DNA of 64,000 nt from an uncultured Alphaproteobacteria bacterium. GTDB lineage: Bacteria > Pseudomonadota > Alphaproteobacteria > HIMB59 > GCA-002718135. The stretch spans positions 1 through 64,000 of the forward strand of contig CACMKW010000006.1 of the NCBI GenBank assembly GCA_902614395.1. Reading direction: 5' to 3'. The notes beneath the pieces are model-generated. The model saw nothing but the letters and a program-made list of their open reading frames with translations. It was not told where the DNA came from and searched no databases. Positions 38,464 to 48,208 of the stretch are shown here, piece by piece; position 1 is the first letter of the stretch; the number at the start of each line of letters is the position of its first letter. The position numbers were made by a program, and so were the translations under genes.

Positions 38464-38989
38464 AAATATTAAGTCGAGATTTAATTTGTTTCATTGTTTG
38501 AAATTTATCACCATTGTTATTTATAATCAGATCAGCTTTTTCATAAAATTTTTGTCTATTTTTAAGAAGTTTCTGCATTATTTCACTTTTATTTGAATTG
38601 TTATTCAATAGAGGTCTTTTTCTTGAAAACTTTAATCTGTTTAGTAAATTGTTTAATGTAACTTGTAAATAAATTGAGTAAGAATTTTTCTTTATTGTCT
38701 TTCTTATTTTTTTACTAATTATACTTCCACCACCTAACGAAATTACACAATTATCGTTAGCTAATATTTCAATACAAACTTTTTCTTCAATATCTCTAAA
38801 ATATGACTCTCCTTCCTCTTCAAAAATTTCATTTATTTTCTTTTTAGTCTTTAGTTCAATTTCCTTATCTGTATCATAAAAATTTAAATTCAAATATTTA
38901 CTCAAATCTTTACCAATTATTGACTTACCTGAGCCCATAAGACCCATGATACAGATATTTTTCTTATTTATTTCTGATAGATCGAACAT
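38453..38989 (-). CDS. aroK: Shikimate kinase
   Basis: The 178-residue kinase phosphorylates shikimate with ATP. Seen: Walker A IMGLMGSGKSIIGKDLSKYL, FYDTDKEIE as the shikimate/Mg site, FRDIEEKVC, and VISLGGGSI. The lid segment has RKRPLLNNN with the conserved Arg. It is first in the aroK-aroB-CorC run and faces away from the 42-residue membrane peptide gene. Confidence 0.96.
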   Translation of the reverse strand: MFDLSEINKKNICIMGLMGSGKSIIGKDLSKYLNLNFYDTDKEIELKTKKKINEIFEEEGESYFRDIEEKVCIEILANDNCVISLGGGSIISKKIRKTIKKNSYSIYLQVTLNNLLNRLKFSRKRPLLNNNSNKSEIMQKLLKNRQKFYEKADLIINNNGDKFQTMKQIKSRLNIYAN

Positions 38990-39009
38990 ATTCTAATTTT
39001 TTCTTATTA

Positions 39010-39036
39010 TTGACAAATTTTTTGTAGAAATAGAAA
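39010..39036 (+). promoter_or_regulatory. Possible promoter of the small-peptide/unknown/accA run
   Basis: TTGACA at 39010-39015 is a perfect -35 box; a weak TAGAAA lies at 39031-39036, with a short 15-base spacer. It sits in the roughly 100-base gap between divergent aroK and the small peptide gene, where a promoter is expected. The support is moderate for the -35 box and poor for the -10. Confidence 0.35.
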
Positions 39037-39089
39037 AAAACTTAAAAAAATGGTAAAAGTATATATTAGTCATTTTTTTAATACCATAT

Positions 39090-39218
39090 ATGAAAAGTAG
39101 ATACATTATATATTTTTTTATAATACTAACAATAATCGTTTTTGTTGCCCTTTATATGATTGATATCCCTGCACCCTCAGAAATTATAACAGAAAAATAT
39201 AACCTAGAATTAAAATGA
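39090..39218 (+). CDS. 42-residue single-pass membrane peptide
   Basis: This gene is too short for the ORF track. The ATG at 39090 opens 42 codons ending in TGA at 39218. The protein has a basic start (MKSRY), one hydrophobic helix (about residues 6-24) and a tail with IDIPAPSEIITEKYNLELK. I recall small alphaproteobacterial proteins near the aroK region with a similar transmembrane helix and a 'DIPAPxxxVEKVIP' tail, so conservation is plausible. The stop overlaps the ATG of the next gene by 4 bases (ATGA), strong support for real, coupled translation. Function is unknown. Confidence 0.75.
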   Translation: MKSRYIIYFFIILTIIVFVALYMIDIPAPSEIITEKYNLELK

Positions 39219-41002
39219 AAATCATTTTTATTTTTTTCTTGATTTTCTTCTCAAATTACATTTTTGCAAATGAAGAGGATAATAATGAAGTAGAGGTAAT
39301 TAATTTATATGACAATAAAAGCCTTGATCAAATGGTTCTAGAAAATCTTAATAGTAATAAACAAATTGATGAAGAAGTTGATAATTTAAATGAAGCTAAC
39401 GAAATAGAAACTAAAGATAATGAAAATGAAGAAAATGAATCTTTAAAAATTGAGGTAAATCAAATAGAAATTTCTGAAGATAGCTTTATTAATAAACTAA
39501 ATATAAATGATCTAAAAAATTATTTTAATAATCTTCAAAAAATCAATTCAAAAACTTTGCAAAAAGAAATAGTTCAAGTTTTAGAAAACCTTCAATTAAA
39601 TATTGAAAATGACCAAGATAATGAAATATTTTTTCTAATTGTAAATTACTTAAAATCTATTGGCCATATCAATAAATCATATGAAATGATTGAGAGATAT
39701 GGACTGACTAATGGTAAAAACTTAATTTACTATACTGAAGTTAAATTAAATTACCTGTTATCAACTTATCAATTAAATGAAGCTTGTAACTTAAATGAAG
39801 AATTGAATGAAAATTTAAAATTAAATTATTTCTATTTAGAAAAACTTGACATATTTTGTCTAATATTAAATGATAATCAATCAGAAGCAAGATTATTAAA
39901 TTCAATTTTGATTGAATCTGAAATTAATTTAGATAATTATTTTCAATACTTGTTTTCGCTTATAACAAATTCTTCAAACGAAATTAAATTTGAAAGTGAA
40001 ATCAAAAATTCAAATATAAATAAAGATTTAATATTTTTATATAGTGCTATGACTAGAATTGCAGAGCTTCCTTTCTCAAGTGAATTTTATGAAATTGATA
40101 AAAAAAATTTATCTATTCCTATAATTTTAAATCAATCCTCTCCTATTGATTTGAGGATTAAAGCAGCAAATGAAAGTTTTCTTCAAAATATGATACCTGT
40201 TGATAGCTTAGCAGCATTATATATGTCAGCTGATTTTAATTCAGATCAATTAAATAACCCTAAAGAAACAGTTGAAACACTCTCCAACAATAAAGAATTA
40301 AGTATGGCTTTTTTATTTCAACTAGTAAATATTCAAATATTTCCTAAAGATAGATTAAATACTTTAATTCAATTTTGGGAATTTGCTAAAAAACATAATT
40401 TGGAAGAAATTGCCTACAAATTATCAATTAACATGTTAGATTCTATTGATGCTTCTTCAGAAAATATTATTTACGGACCTCAGATTGCATCAGCCTATAT
40501 TTTTAATAGTAATTTTGATAATGCAGTATATTGGATAGAGTTGTATGAAAACGCAATTGAAGTAGATGCGAAAAGTATTTATGCAAGAATTTTATTAGAT
40601 TTGTATTCGTCAAGTGATTTAAATACCTTTATTAATTCTATAAACCTGACTTTAAATAATAGTAATTATCAAGATAATGATAATTATGAATTGTTGTACG
40701 TTTTAAAAGCTGTAATGAATTTAGATATAAATTCTAATACTAATATAAACTTAAATAAAATTTTTGATGATAGATTAATGCCATCAATTTTTCTGCTTAA
40801 TGAAATACACAATAGTATTCTTAAAAGTGTTGATGAAAAATTCCTTTTTTATTCTTTAATTTCTTTAAATGATAAAGAATGGAAAAATATACATCCAGAA
40901 CATTTAAGGCTTATATTAAATGGATATCTACTATATAAGGATGGGGCACTTTTTAGAAACATAGTTTTAGAGTTATTTAAAAACTATAATTTTATAATAT
41001 GA
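39215..41002 (+). CDS. Exported helical protein of unknown function
   Basis: The 595-residue protein starts with a signal peptide (MKIIFIFFLIFFSNYIFANE, likely cut after FA), then an acidic, Asn/Glu-rich linker of about 80 residues, then a long helical region with spaced Leu/Tyr/Ala-rich segments that could be TPR- or HEAT-like. I do not recognise the family. Its place between a small membrane peptide and accA, with 4-base overlaps on both sides, resembles a conserved alphaproteobacterial locus in which the equivalent protein is often poorly annotated. The location is probably periplasmic. Confidence 0.8.
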   Translation: MKIIFIFFLIFFSNYIFANEEDNNEVEVINLYDNKSLDQMVLENLNSNKQIDEEVDNLNEANEIETKDNENEENESLKIEVNQIEISEDSFINKLNINDLKNYFNNLQKINSKTLQKEIVQVLENLQLNIENDQDNEIFFLIVNYLKSIGHINKSYEMIERYGLTNGKNLIYYTEVKLNYLLSTYQLNEACNLNEELNENLKLNYFYLEKLDIFCLILNDNQSEARLLNSILIESEINLDNYFQYLFSLITNSSNEIKFESEIKNSNINKDLIFLYSAMTRIAELPFSSEFYEIDKKNLSIPIILNQSSPIDLRIKAANESFLQNMIPVDSLAALYMSADFNSDQLNNPKETVETLSNNKELSMAFLFQLVNIQIFPKDRLNTLIQFWEFAKKHNLEEIAYKLSINMLDSIDASSENIIYGPQIASAYIFNSNFDNAVYWIELYENAIEVDAKSIYARILLDLYSSSDLNTFINSINLTLNNSNYQDNDNYELLYVLKAVMNLDINSNTNINLNKIFDDRLMPSIFLLNEIHNSILKSVDEKFLFYSLISLNDKEWKNIHPEHLRLILNGYLLYKDGALFRNIVLELFKNYNFII

Positions 41003-41937
41003 TAAAATATTTTGAATTTGAAAGTGAAATAGAAAAAATAGAAACAATATTAGATCAATTAAATAATAATCGAGAATTAAATATAGATAAAATTAAGAAA
41101 TTAAATAAAGAAAAAGAAGAATTATATAAAAAAATTTATTCAAATTTAGATCCATGGCAAAAAGTTCAAATTTCAAGACATGGCGAAAGGCCTCATACTT
41201 TAGATTATATTGAAAATATTTTTACAGATATTGTTTTTTTGCATGGAGATAAAAAATATGCTGATGATAATGCAATCGTCGGAGGATTAGCAAAAATTAG
41301 CAATAATTCTGTTTTTTTTATTGGAACAGAAAAAGGTAATACTATGGAAACAAGAATTAAGCATAACTTTGGAATGGCTAAACCAGAGGGATACAGAAAA
41401 GTTCAAAGATTAATAAAATTAGCTGAAAAATTCAAATTACCACTAATATCATTTGTTGATACTGCTGGAGCATTTCCAGGAAAAGATGCTGAAGAAAGAG
41501 GTCAATCAGAGTCTATAGCATCATCAATAATGCAATTTTTAAAGGCTAAAATTCCTACAATATCAATTATTATTGGAGAAGGTGGATCTGGAGGAGCAAT
41601 AGGAATAGCTACTTCTGATAGAGTTTTAATGCTAGAGCATTCAATATATTCTGTTATCTCGCCTGAAGGCTGTGCATCAATATTATGGAGAAACACTAAA
41701 TTTTCTCAGGTAGCAGCAAAAACATTAAAATTAACATCTTATGACTGTAAAAAATTTAAAATTATAGATGATATAATACCAGAGCCATATGGAGGAGCCC
41801 ATAGACATCCTCTTAAACAAGCTGAAACATTAAAAAATAAAATCATAAATTTAATTGATGAATTAAAAAAAATCTCAATCAAAGAATTAGTTGCGATCAG
41901 AAAAGAAAAATATTTGAATATTACATCAGATATTTAA
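40999..41937 (+). CDS. accA: Acetyl-CoA carboxylase carboxyltransferase subunit alpha
   Basis: AccA pairs with AccD to transfer CO2 from carboxybiotin to acetyl-CoA, giving malonyl-CoA for fatty acid synthesis. Seen: the helical N-terminus, [57 protein letters not shown] and [14 protein letters not shown]. The 312 residues are typical. It starts inside the unknown exported protein gene (ATGA overlap) and its stop shares TTAA with secA. Confidence 0.98.
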   Translation: MIKYFEFESEIEKIETILDQLNNNRELNIDKIKKLNKEKEELYKKIYSNLDPWQKVQISRHGERPHTLDYIENIFTDIVFLHGDKKYADDNAIVGGLAKISNNSVFFIGTEKGNTMETRIKHNFGMAKPEGYRKVQRLIKLAEKFKLPLISFVDTAGAFPGKDAEERGQSESIASSIMQFLKAKIPTISIIIGEGGSGGAIGIATSDRVLMLEHSIYSVISPEGCASILWRNTKFSQVAAKTLKLTSYDCKKFKIIDDIIPEPYGGAHRHPLKQAETLKNKIINLIDELKKISIKELVAIRKEKYLNITSDI

Positions 41938-44462
41938 CTTCCGTGGCATTGTTTATATTTTTTTCCTGAGCCACAAGGGCAAGGTTCATTTCTACCTATT
42001 TTTTTTGTTATAACTCTTCTAGGTTCTGATATTTTATTATTGCTACTGTTTTTATTATTATTATTATTATTATCACTGACTAATTTAATATTAAATAAAG
42101 TTTTTAAAACTCTTTCATTTTGGTTTGATAGCATTTCATCAAAATAATCAAAAGATTCTTTTTTATATTCGTAAAAGGGATCTTTGCCTCCCATAGCTCT
42201 TAAATTTACACTTCCTCGCAATGAATCCATTGCTGCTAAATGGTCTCTCCAATCCTTATCTATTTGAAATAACATTACTCTTTTTTCAGCGAACCTAAGT
42301 AATTCAGCCGAATATTGATGTTGTTTTTCTTTATATTTTTGGTTTATCTGATCTAATAACCTTTTCTTGATTTCTTCATCATCTACTCCCTCTTCTTCGA
42401 ACCATTTAGAGACTGGAATATCTATACTAAAAATTTCATTAATTTTATCTTTTAATAAATTTTCATCCCATTCGTGTGAATATTTTTTTGGTGGAATCGT
42501 AACTTCAATTAAATAATTAACATAATCTTCAATCATATCTTCAATAATTTTAGATTGATCAGTAGTATTTAGAATTTCTCTTCTATTTTGATAAATTATT
42601 TTTCTTTGATCATTTAATATATCATCAAATTTTAAAATTTGTTTTCTCATATCAAAATTATGACTTTCAACTTTTTGCTGTGCTCTCTCAAGCGATTTAG
42701 TGATCATAGAATGAGTTATTACTTCACCGTCTTTAAGACCTAATTTTGATAAAACATTTTCGAGAGTTTTTGATCCAAAGATTCTCATTAGATCATCTTC
42801 TAATGAGAGAAAAAAAATAGTTTCCCCAATATCTCCTTGTCTTCCTGATCTGCCTCTTAATTGATTATCTATTCTTCTACTTTCATGTCTTTCTGTACCA
42901 ATTATTAATAACCCACCAGCATTGATTGATTCTTTTTTTAATTTATCATTGCCATTTCCTAATTTAATATCTGTACCCCTACCAGCCATGTTGGTTGAGA
43001 TAGTTATGTTTCCAGGCAAACCTGCTTCCTCTATAATTTTTGCCTCACTCATATGGTTTTTGGCATTTAAAATATTGTGTTTTAGATTTTCTTTTTTTAA
43101 CAAATCTGAAATTTTGATAGAATTTTCTACTGAAGTAGTACCGATAAGGATTGGTTGGTTAATGTTGTTTCTTGATTTAACTAGTTCTAACACTGCATTA
43201 TATTTTTCTCTTTTTGTCATATAAATCTGATCATTTTTATCAATACGATTTATTTTGATATTTGGAGGAATTTCAACAACCTCTAAATCATATATGCTTT
43301 CAAATTCTTTTGCTTCAGTGGTTGCGGTTCCTGTCATTCCACTAAGACGATGATAAGTTCTAAAAAAATTTTGATATGTAACTGAGGCTATTGTTTGATT
43401 TTCATTCTGGATAACTAAGTTTTCTTTTGCTTCAATAGCTTGATGTAACCCATCGCCATATCTCCTGCCTTCCATGGCTCTCCCAGTTAATTCATCAATA
43501 ATGACTACATTTCTATCTTTAATTATATAATCTTTATCTTTTATGAATAAATGATGTGCTCTTAAAGCTTGTATAATATTATGGTTTAAAACCATATTTC
43601 CTAAATCTTGTAGTGTACCTTCTTTGATAATTTCATATTCTTTCAATAATTTTTCACAAAATTCCATTCCATCTGTTGTAAGTAATATACTTTTGTTTTC
43701 TTCATTAATTTCAAAATCATTTTTTCTCAGGATTTTAATTATTTTATCAATTTTAGGAAATAAATCAGTATTGGAATTTGCTTCTGCTGAAATTACAAGA
43801 GGTGTTCTAGCCTCATCTATTAAAATACTATCTACTTCATCAACTATTGCAAATGCATTTTTTTTAAAACACAAATTCTCGTAATCATTTTTAAGATTAT
43901 CTCTTAAATAATCAAATCCTATTTCATTATTAGTTGCATATACAATATCATAATCATATTGATTAGATCTTTCTTCATGAGTTGTTTCTGAGGTAACACA
44001 TCCAACACTAAGACCAAGAAAATTATATATTTGACCCATCCATTCTGCATCTCTTTTTGCTAGATAATCATTAACTGTAATAATATGTACGGATAAGTTT
44101 TCTATAGCATTTGCATATGCAGCTAGAGTAGCGACTAAAGTTTTTCCTTCTCCTGTTTTCATTTCAGCTATCTTATTTTCATATAAAACCATACCACCAA
44201 TTATTTGAACATCGTAGTGTCTCATATTTAATGTTCTTTTTGATGTTTCTCTAACTACTGCAAATATTTCTGGCAATAATTTGGATATTGATCCAGTTTT
44301 ATTAAATTCATTTTTAAAGTGATTAGTTTTATTTTTTAATTCTTGATCAGAAAGTGTAGAAATTTCTTCCTCTAGTTTATTTACTTTCTCAACAAAACTT
44401 CCATATTTTTTAAGTGAATTAGATTTTATAGAACCAAATAATTTATTAACGATATTAATCAT
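41934..44462 (-). CDS. secA: Preprotein translocase ATPase SecA
   Basis: SecA drives proteins through SecYEG. Seen: Walker [38 protein letters not shown] (DEAD box), [26 protein letters not shown], and the C-terminal SecB/lipid-binding zinc motif [14 protein letters not shown]. The 842 residues are within the normal range. An Asn-rich stretch ([12 protein letters not shown]) precedes the zinc motif and comes from AT-rich repeats. The gene is divergent from argJ. Confidence 0.98.
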   Translation of the reverse strand: MINIVNKLFGSIKSNSLKKYGSFVEKVNKLEEEISTLSDQELKNKTNHFKNEFNKTGSISKLLPEIFAVVRETSKRTLNMRHYDVQIIGGMVLYENKIAEMKTGEGKTLVATLAAYANAIENLSVHIITVNDYLAKRDAEWMGQIYNFLGLSVGCVTSETTHEERSNQYDYDIVYATNNEIGFDYLRDNLKNDYENLCFKKNAFAIVDEVDSILIDEARTPLVISAEANSNTDLFPKIDKIIKILRKNDFEINEENKSILLTTDGMEFCEKLLKEYEIIKEGTLQDLGNMVLNHNIIQALRAHHLFIKDKDYIIKDRNVVIIDELTGRAMEGRRYGDGLHQAIEAKENLVIQNENQTIASVTYQNFFRTYHRLSGMTGTATTEAKEFESIYDLEVVEIPPNIKINRIDKNDQIYMTKREKYNAVLELVKSRNNINQPILIGTTSVENSIKISDLLKKENLKHNILNAKNHMSEAKIIEEAGLPGNITISTNMAGRGTDIKLGNGNDKLKKESINAGGLLIIGTERHESRRIDNQLRGRSGRQGDIGETIFFLSLEDDLMRIFGSKTLENVLSKLGLKDGEVITHSMITKSLERAQQKVESHNFDMRKQILKFDDILNDQRKIIYQNRREILNTTDQSKIIEDMIEDYVNYLIEVTIPPKKYSHEWDENLLKDKINEIFSIDIPVSKWFEEEGVDDEEIKKRLLDQINQKYKEKQHQYSAELLRFAEKRVMLFQIDKDWRDHLAAMDSLRGSVNLRAMGGKDPFYEYKKESFDYFDEMLSNQNERVLKTLFNIKLVSDNNNNNNKNSSNNKISEPRRVITKKIGRNEPCPCGSGKKYKQCHGS

Positions 44463-44538
44463 GTTATGATAAATGGCAGTTAATATATGAAAAATATTTC
44501 TTCTACAAAGGAATTTAAGCTAAAATACGGTCAATAAA

Positions 44539-45738
44539 ATGATTTCAATATTTAAACCAAAAAAAATCCAAGATTTTAATCCAAGTGGCCTTAATATCTT
44601 TACTTTTAATGCTGGATTTAAAAGAAGAGACAAAGATCTTTTATTAATAATTTTTGATAAAATAATCAATGTCTGTTGTGTATATTCAAAAACATCAACA
44701 CCTTCAGCTCCTATAATTTGGGATAAAAGAAATAATAAAGGAAAAGTTAAAGCGTTAGTTGTGAATGCTGGTAATGCGAATGCTCATACTGGTAAAGATG
44801 GTCTTAAAATTATAGATAAGTATGTATCAGTATTAACAAAAAAAATTGAATGTAAGCCTCAGGAAGTATTAGTATCATCTACTGGAGTAATTGGTGAAAA
44901 ATTTAATCCTAATTTAATCATAAATAAAATTGAAAAAATAAATTCCAAAAATAAAAATAGTTTACTAGAGAGTGCTAAGGCAATTATGACAACTGATACA
45001 TTCCCTAAGATATCGATTAAAAATATTAACTTAGATAACCAATCATTAAAAATATATGGAATAGCAAAAGGATCAGGAATGATACAACCAAATATGGGGA
45101 CAATGTTAGTTTATATTTTTATAGAATGTGAAGTTTCAAAACAATTAATGTTAAGACTACTTAAAAATAACTTAGACAATACATTTAATTCAATAACTGT
45201 TGATAGTGATACATCAACAAGTGATACTTTAATGATGTTCTCTGTTGCTAATAAAAATATAAATCTAAATAAAAAAAATTTTAAAATATTAAATCAAAAA
45301 ATATATGAATTAATGCACGATCTATCTCTTCAAGTAATTAAAGATGGTGAAGGTGTTTCTAAGCTAATAAGAGTTAATGTTTTGAATGCAAGATCAAAAA
45401 ATCAAGCAAAAAAAATTGCATTTAGCATTGCTAATTCTCCTTTGGTTAAAACAGCTGTAGCCGGCGAAGATGCAAATTGGGGTAGAGTAATAATGGCAAT
45501 TGGTAAAACTGAAGAAAAAATCAATCAAAATAAAATGAAAGTTTTGTATGGAAACAACGTTGTATGCGAAAATGGTGTTATTAGTAAAAAAATAAATATT
45601 AGAAAACTTAATAATTATATGAAAAATAAAATTATAGAAATCAACGTAATATTAAACTTGGGTAAGTATTTTCACACAGTTCATGGAAATGATCTTACCT
45701 TTGAATATTTAAAAATTAACGCTGATTACAGATCGTAA
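44539..45738 (+). CDS. argJ: Glutamate N-acetyltransferase / amino-acid N-acetyltransferase
   Basis: ArgJ recycles the acetyl group from N-acetylornithine to glutamate in arginine synthesis. The precursor cleaves itself before a Thr; here the site reads MIQPNMGTMLVYI (family usual ATM, here GTM). Other typical segments are VNAGNANAHTG, VSSTGVIGEKF, GIAKGSGM and VAGEDANWGR. The 399 residues are typical. Whether it is mono- or bifunctional cannot be read here. Confidence 0.95.
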   Translation: MISIFKPKKIQDFNPSGLNIFTFNAGFKRRDKDLLLIIFDKIINVCCVYSKTSTPSAPIIWDKRNNKGKVKALVVNAGNANAHTGKDGLKIIDKYVSVLTKKIECKPQEVLVSSTGVIGEKFNPNLIINKIEKINSKNKNSLLESAKAIMTTDTFPKISIKNINLDNQSLKIYGIAKGSGMIQPNMGTMLVYIFIECEVSKQLMLRLLKNNLDNTFNSITVDSDTSTSDTLMMFSVANKNINLNKKNFKILNQKIYELMHDLSLQVIKDGEGVSKLIRVNVLNARSKNQAKKIAFSIANSPLVKTAVAGEDANWGRVIMAIGKTEEKINQNKMKVLYGNNVVCENGVISKKINIRKLNNYMKNKIIEINVILNLGKYFHTVHGNDLTFEYLKINADYRS

Positions 45739-45740
45739 TT

Positions 45741-46517
45741 TTATTTTTTCCAAGCACAAATTGTATTAAAATTTATATCAAGATTAAAATTATCTTTATA
45801 ATATTTTTTTTTGAATTGTTTCTCTAAAATAAAAAAGTATTTCTTATTCTCAAAATTAGTTTTTTTATCCTTACCTGCATAGGTCAAGTTCAAAAATCTT
45901 ACATCATCAAGTAGTTTTTTAAAAACTGAATATTCAATAGTAAAGTTATTATTATTTATTAAAGGTGCATCAAAGTTATACATTTTAAGTAGTTTAAAAA
46001 TATCATTTGTATCTAAAATTGGATTAACTCTTTGATACATACCTCCGTATAAAATATTGTCAGTTTCATACATTGAATTTATAAGCTGGTAAACATTTAC
46101 AGCACTTGGAATCGTTGCTATAAAAAAACCATTGGAATTTAAACTTTGAAAGATATTTTTTATCAATTTTTCAAAATTGGATGTTAGTTGACAAAAAAAA
46201 TTACTATAAATTAAATCAAATTTTTTATCTTTAATTTGTATATCGTCCAAATCAATTTCTATTAATTGTCGATCTGTCTTTTTAATAAAAAATGATAAAT
46301 CAATATCAGCACTTGTTATTGAACAAGTAGGAAATCTTTCTTTCAGATAATTAATAATTAATTTATCATTAATCCCAAGTTCTAAAATATTATTAAAAGG
46401 AACTTTCAAAATATCTAGGGAATCAATTATATTTTTACTTATTTCATTATAAATAAAGTTTTCTCCATATCTTCTATCTTTAGATCTTAATAGTTTAAGA
46501 TATTTTTTGTTTATCAT
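45741..46517 (-). CDS. SAM-dependent methyltransferase-fold protein (NDUFAF5/BioC-like)
   Basis: The 258-residue protein has a methyltransferase-type core: ILELGINDKLIINYL as a diverged motif I, SADIDLSFF, KFDLIYSNFFCQL and NGFFIATIPSA. The C-terminal KKLLDDVRFLNLTYAG resembles the NDUFAF5/BioC-like alphaproteobacterial family, whose mitochondrial member hydroxylates an Arg of complex I. Motif I lacks the usual GxGxG, which could mean altered SAM binding. The role is uncertain. Confidence 0.72.
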   Translation of the reverse strand: MINKKYLKLLRSKDRRYGENFIYNEISKNIIDSLDILKVPFNNILELGINDKLIINYLKERFPTCSITSADIDLSFFIKKTDRQLIEIDLDDIQIKDKKFDLIYSNFFCQLTSNFEKLIKNIFQSLNSNGFFIATIPSAVNVYQLINSMYETDNILYGGMYQRVNPILDTNDIFKLLKMYNFDAPLINNNNFTIEYSVFKKLLDDVRFLNLTYAGKDKKTNFENKKYFFILEKQFKKKYYKDNFNLDINFNTICAWKK

Positions 46518-46543
46518 TTTTTTATTAAGTATAAAAAGTAATT

Positions 46544-47026
46544 ATGGATATTATTCTTAAAGAGATTGTTGCAATTATTAAAGAAGAAACTGAAAATATT
46601 AATAAAAAAATTTATGGAACTACTTTTTTAGAAATATTGAAAGAAAAAATCTTAAACAGACAAGATCAAATTTCTTTAAAAAATCTAGTAATGCAAAATT
46701 CTAATATTGAATTAGAAGAAAATATAAATATTCTTGATAAAAATCTTTTTCTTAAATTATCCTTTTACCAAACTCCCAAATCATTATTAAAATTCGAACT
46801 TAAGAAAAATTTTCTACTTATTAATTTTAAAGAGCTTATAAAAATTGATATTTTTAATCAAAAAACTCAAAAATATATCAATATTAGCTTAAAACCTTTT
46901 ATGGGTCTAACATTGTCAAAAGGAACAGTATGTAATTTAAATTTTCCAAAAAATTCATTAATTATGCAATTAGAATCTGAAGATGTTGATTTGGATATTG
47001 AAAAAAAAACAGATGAAACAATATAA
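46544..47026 (+). CDS. Hypothetical protein
   Basis: I do not recognise this 160-residue protein. It has no signal peptide or membrane helix; the first 45 residues look helical (KEIVAIIKEETENINKKIYG) and the rest mixes short beta-like segments (KLSFYQTPKSLLKFELKKNFLLINF) with a C-terminal acidic tail (LESEDVDLDIEKKTDE). Codon and base use match the neighbours. It is divergent from the methyltransferase gene and 5 bases ahead of the DUF1178 gene, so probably cotranscribed with it. Confidence 0.75.
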   Translation: MDIILKEIVAIIKEETENINKKIYGTTFLEILKEKILNRQDQISLKNLVMQNSNIELEENINILDKNLFLKLSFYQTPKSLLKFELKKNFLLINFKELIKIDIFNQKTQKYINISLKPFMGLTLSKGTVCNLNFPKNSLIMQLESEDVDLDIEKKTDETI

Positions 47027-47031
47027 GACAT

Positions 47032-47445
47032 ATGATTGTATTTAATCTTTCTTGCTCAGATTGTGATTTTTCTTTCGAAGGATGGTTCGAAAACTCGAAT
47101 GACTACAACAAGCAAATAAAACAAGGGTTAGTGTCTTGTCCTTCCTGTAATAGTATTCAAATTAGAAAAGGTTTAATGGCACCTAATGTGGCCAAAAAAT
47201 CAAATTCAAAAGTTTCTAAAAGAAATAAATCAATTGCTTCTAATGTTAAAAAACTAAAAAAAATTATTGAAAAAGAATTTGATTATGTTGGTGATAAATT
47301 TACTGAAGAAGCAAAAAAAATTAAATATGGTGAAACGAAGGAACGTGCAATTTATGGCGAAGCTTCAATTGAACAAACTAAAGAACTAATAGATGAAGAT
47401 ATTGATGTATTACCATTACCGTTTTCAACAAAAAAAACTAATTAA
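47032..47445 (+). CDS. DUF1178 family protein
   Basis: The 137-residue protein has the family's N-terminal zinc-ribbon-like part, FNLSCSDCDFSFEGWF...VSCPSCNS, with two CxxC pairs, followed by IRKGLMAPNV and a C-terminal ATGEAS-like segment (RAIYGEASIEQTKELIDED). The family is common in alphaproteobacteria and of unknown function. It faces ubiG, with an 8-base stop overlap. Confidence 0.9.
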   Translation: MIVFNLSCSDCDFSFEGWFENSNDYNKQIKQGLVSCPSCNSIQIRKGLMAPNVAKKSNSKVSKRNKSIASNVKKLKKIIEKEFDYVGDKFTEEAKKIKYGETKERAIYGEASIEQTKELIDEDIDVLPLPFSTKKTN

Positions 47446-48145
47446 TTAAATTTGCACTACAAAAATAGTTGACCATAATGTTGTTTGATAATTTCCATTC
47501 CCTGCTTAATGGATCAAAAACAAGACCTTTAATATTTTTAAAATGAAAATTTTCTTTTGTTAAAATTTTTTTTAATTCTTCTGGTTTAATTAATTTATTA
47601 TAATCATGTGTTCCTTTAGGTATCCAATTTAGAATATTTTCAGCAATACTAATTGCAAATAATTTAGAAAGTGAGTTTCTATTTATTGTGGAAATTATAA
47701 TTAAACCATTTTTATTTAAATATTTTTTTATCTTTTTAATCGTTTTTTTCCAATCATCTAAATGTTCTAAAACTTCAAACATTAGTATTACATCAAATTT
47801 TTCATTTAATTTTGATCTCTCAATATCTTTATGAATATAGCGTATTTTAAGTTTATTTTTCTTGGAATGTATTTTAGCAGCACTGATATTATTTGGAGCA
47901 AAATCTATTCCCGTAACTTTAGCGCCTAATCTTGCTAGTGGCTCACAAATAATTCCTCCACCACAGCCTACATCCAGTATTTTTAAATTTTTAATATCCC
48001 TATTTTCAATTTGATCTAATATATATGTCATTCTATGACTTTTAATTTGATGGAGGATCTTAAATTTTCCGTTTTCATTCCACCATTCATCTGAAAGTTG
48101 ATTAAACAAGGTAAATTCTTCATTTTTTGATTTTATATTCATCAT
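47438..48145 (-). CDS. ubiG: Ubiquinone biosynthesis O-methyltransferase
   Basis: UbiG carries out both O-methylations in ubiquinone synthesis. Seen: SDEWWNENGKFKILHQIKSHR near the N-terminus, the SAM motif ILDVGCGGGIICEPLARLGAKVTGIDF, and MFEVLEHL. The 235 residues and the C-terminal INWIPKGTHDYNKLIKPEEL match the family well. It fits the other quinone-related genes in this window (COQ9-family, UbiB-like). Confidence 0.96.
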   Translation of the reverse strand: MMNIKSKNEEFTLFNQLSDEWWNENGKFKILHQIKSHRMTYILDQIENRDIKNLKILDVGCGGGIICEPLARLGAKVTGIDFAPNNISAAKIHSKKNKLKIRYIHKDIERSKLNEKFDVILMFEVLEHLDDWKKTIKKIKKYLNKNGLIIISTINRNSLSKLFAISIAENILNWIPKGTHDYNKLIKPEELKKILTKENFHFKNIKGLVFDPLSREWKLSNNIMVNYFCSANLIN

Positions 48146-48208
48146 AAAACTTGTTTGTTAGAAACAATAATTATAATAGCTGAAATAATTTAAAAAATAT
48201 TTAAGTCA

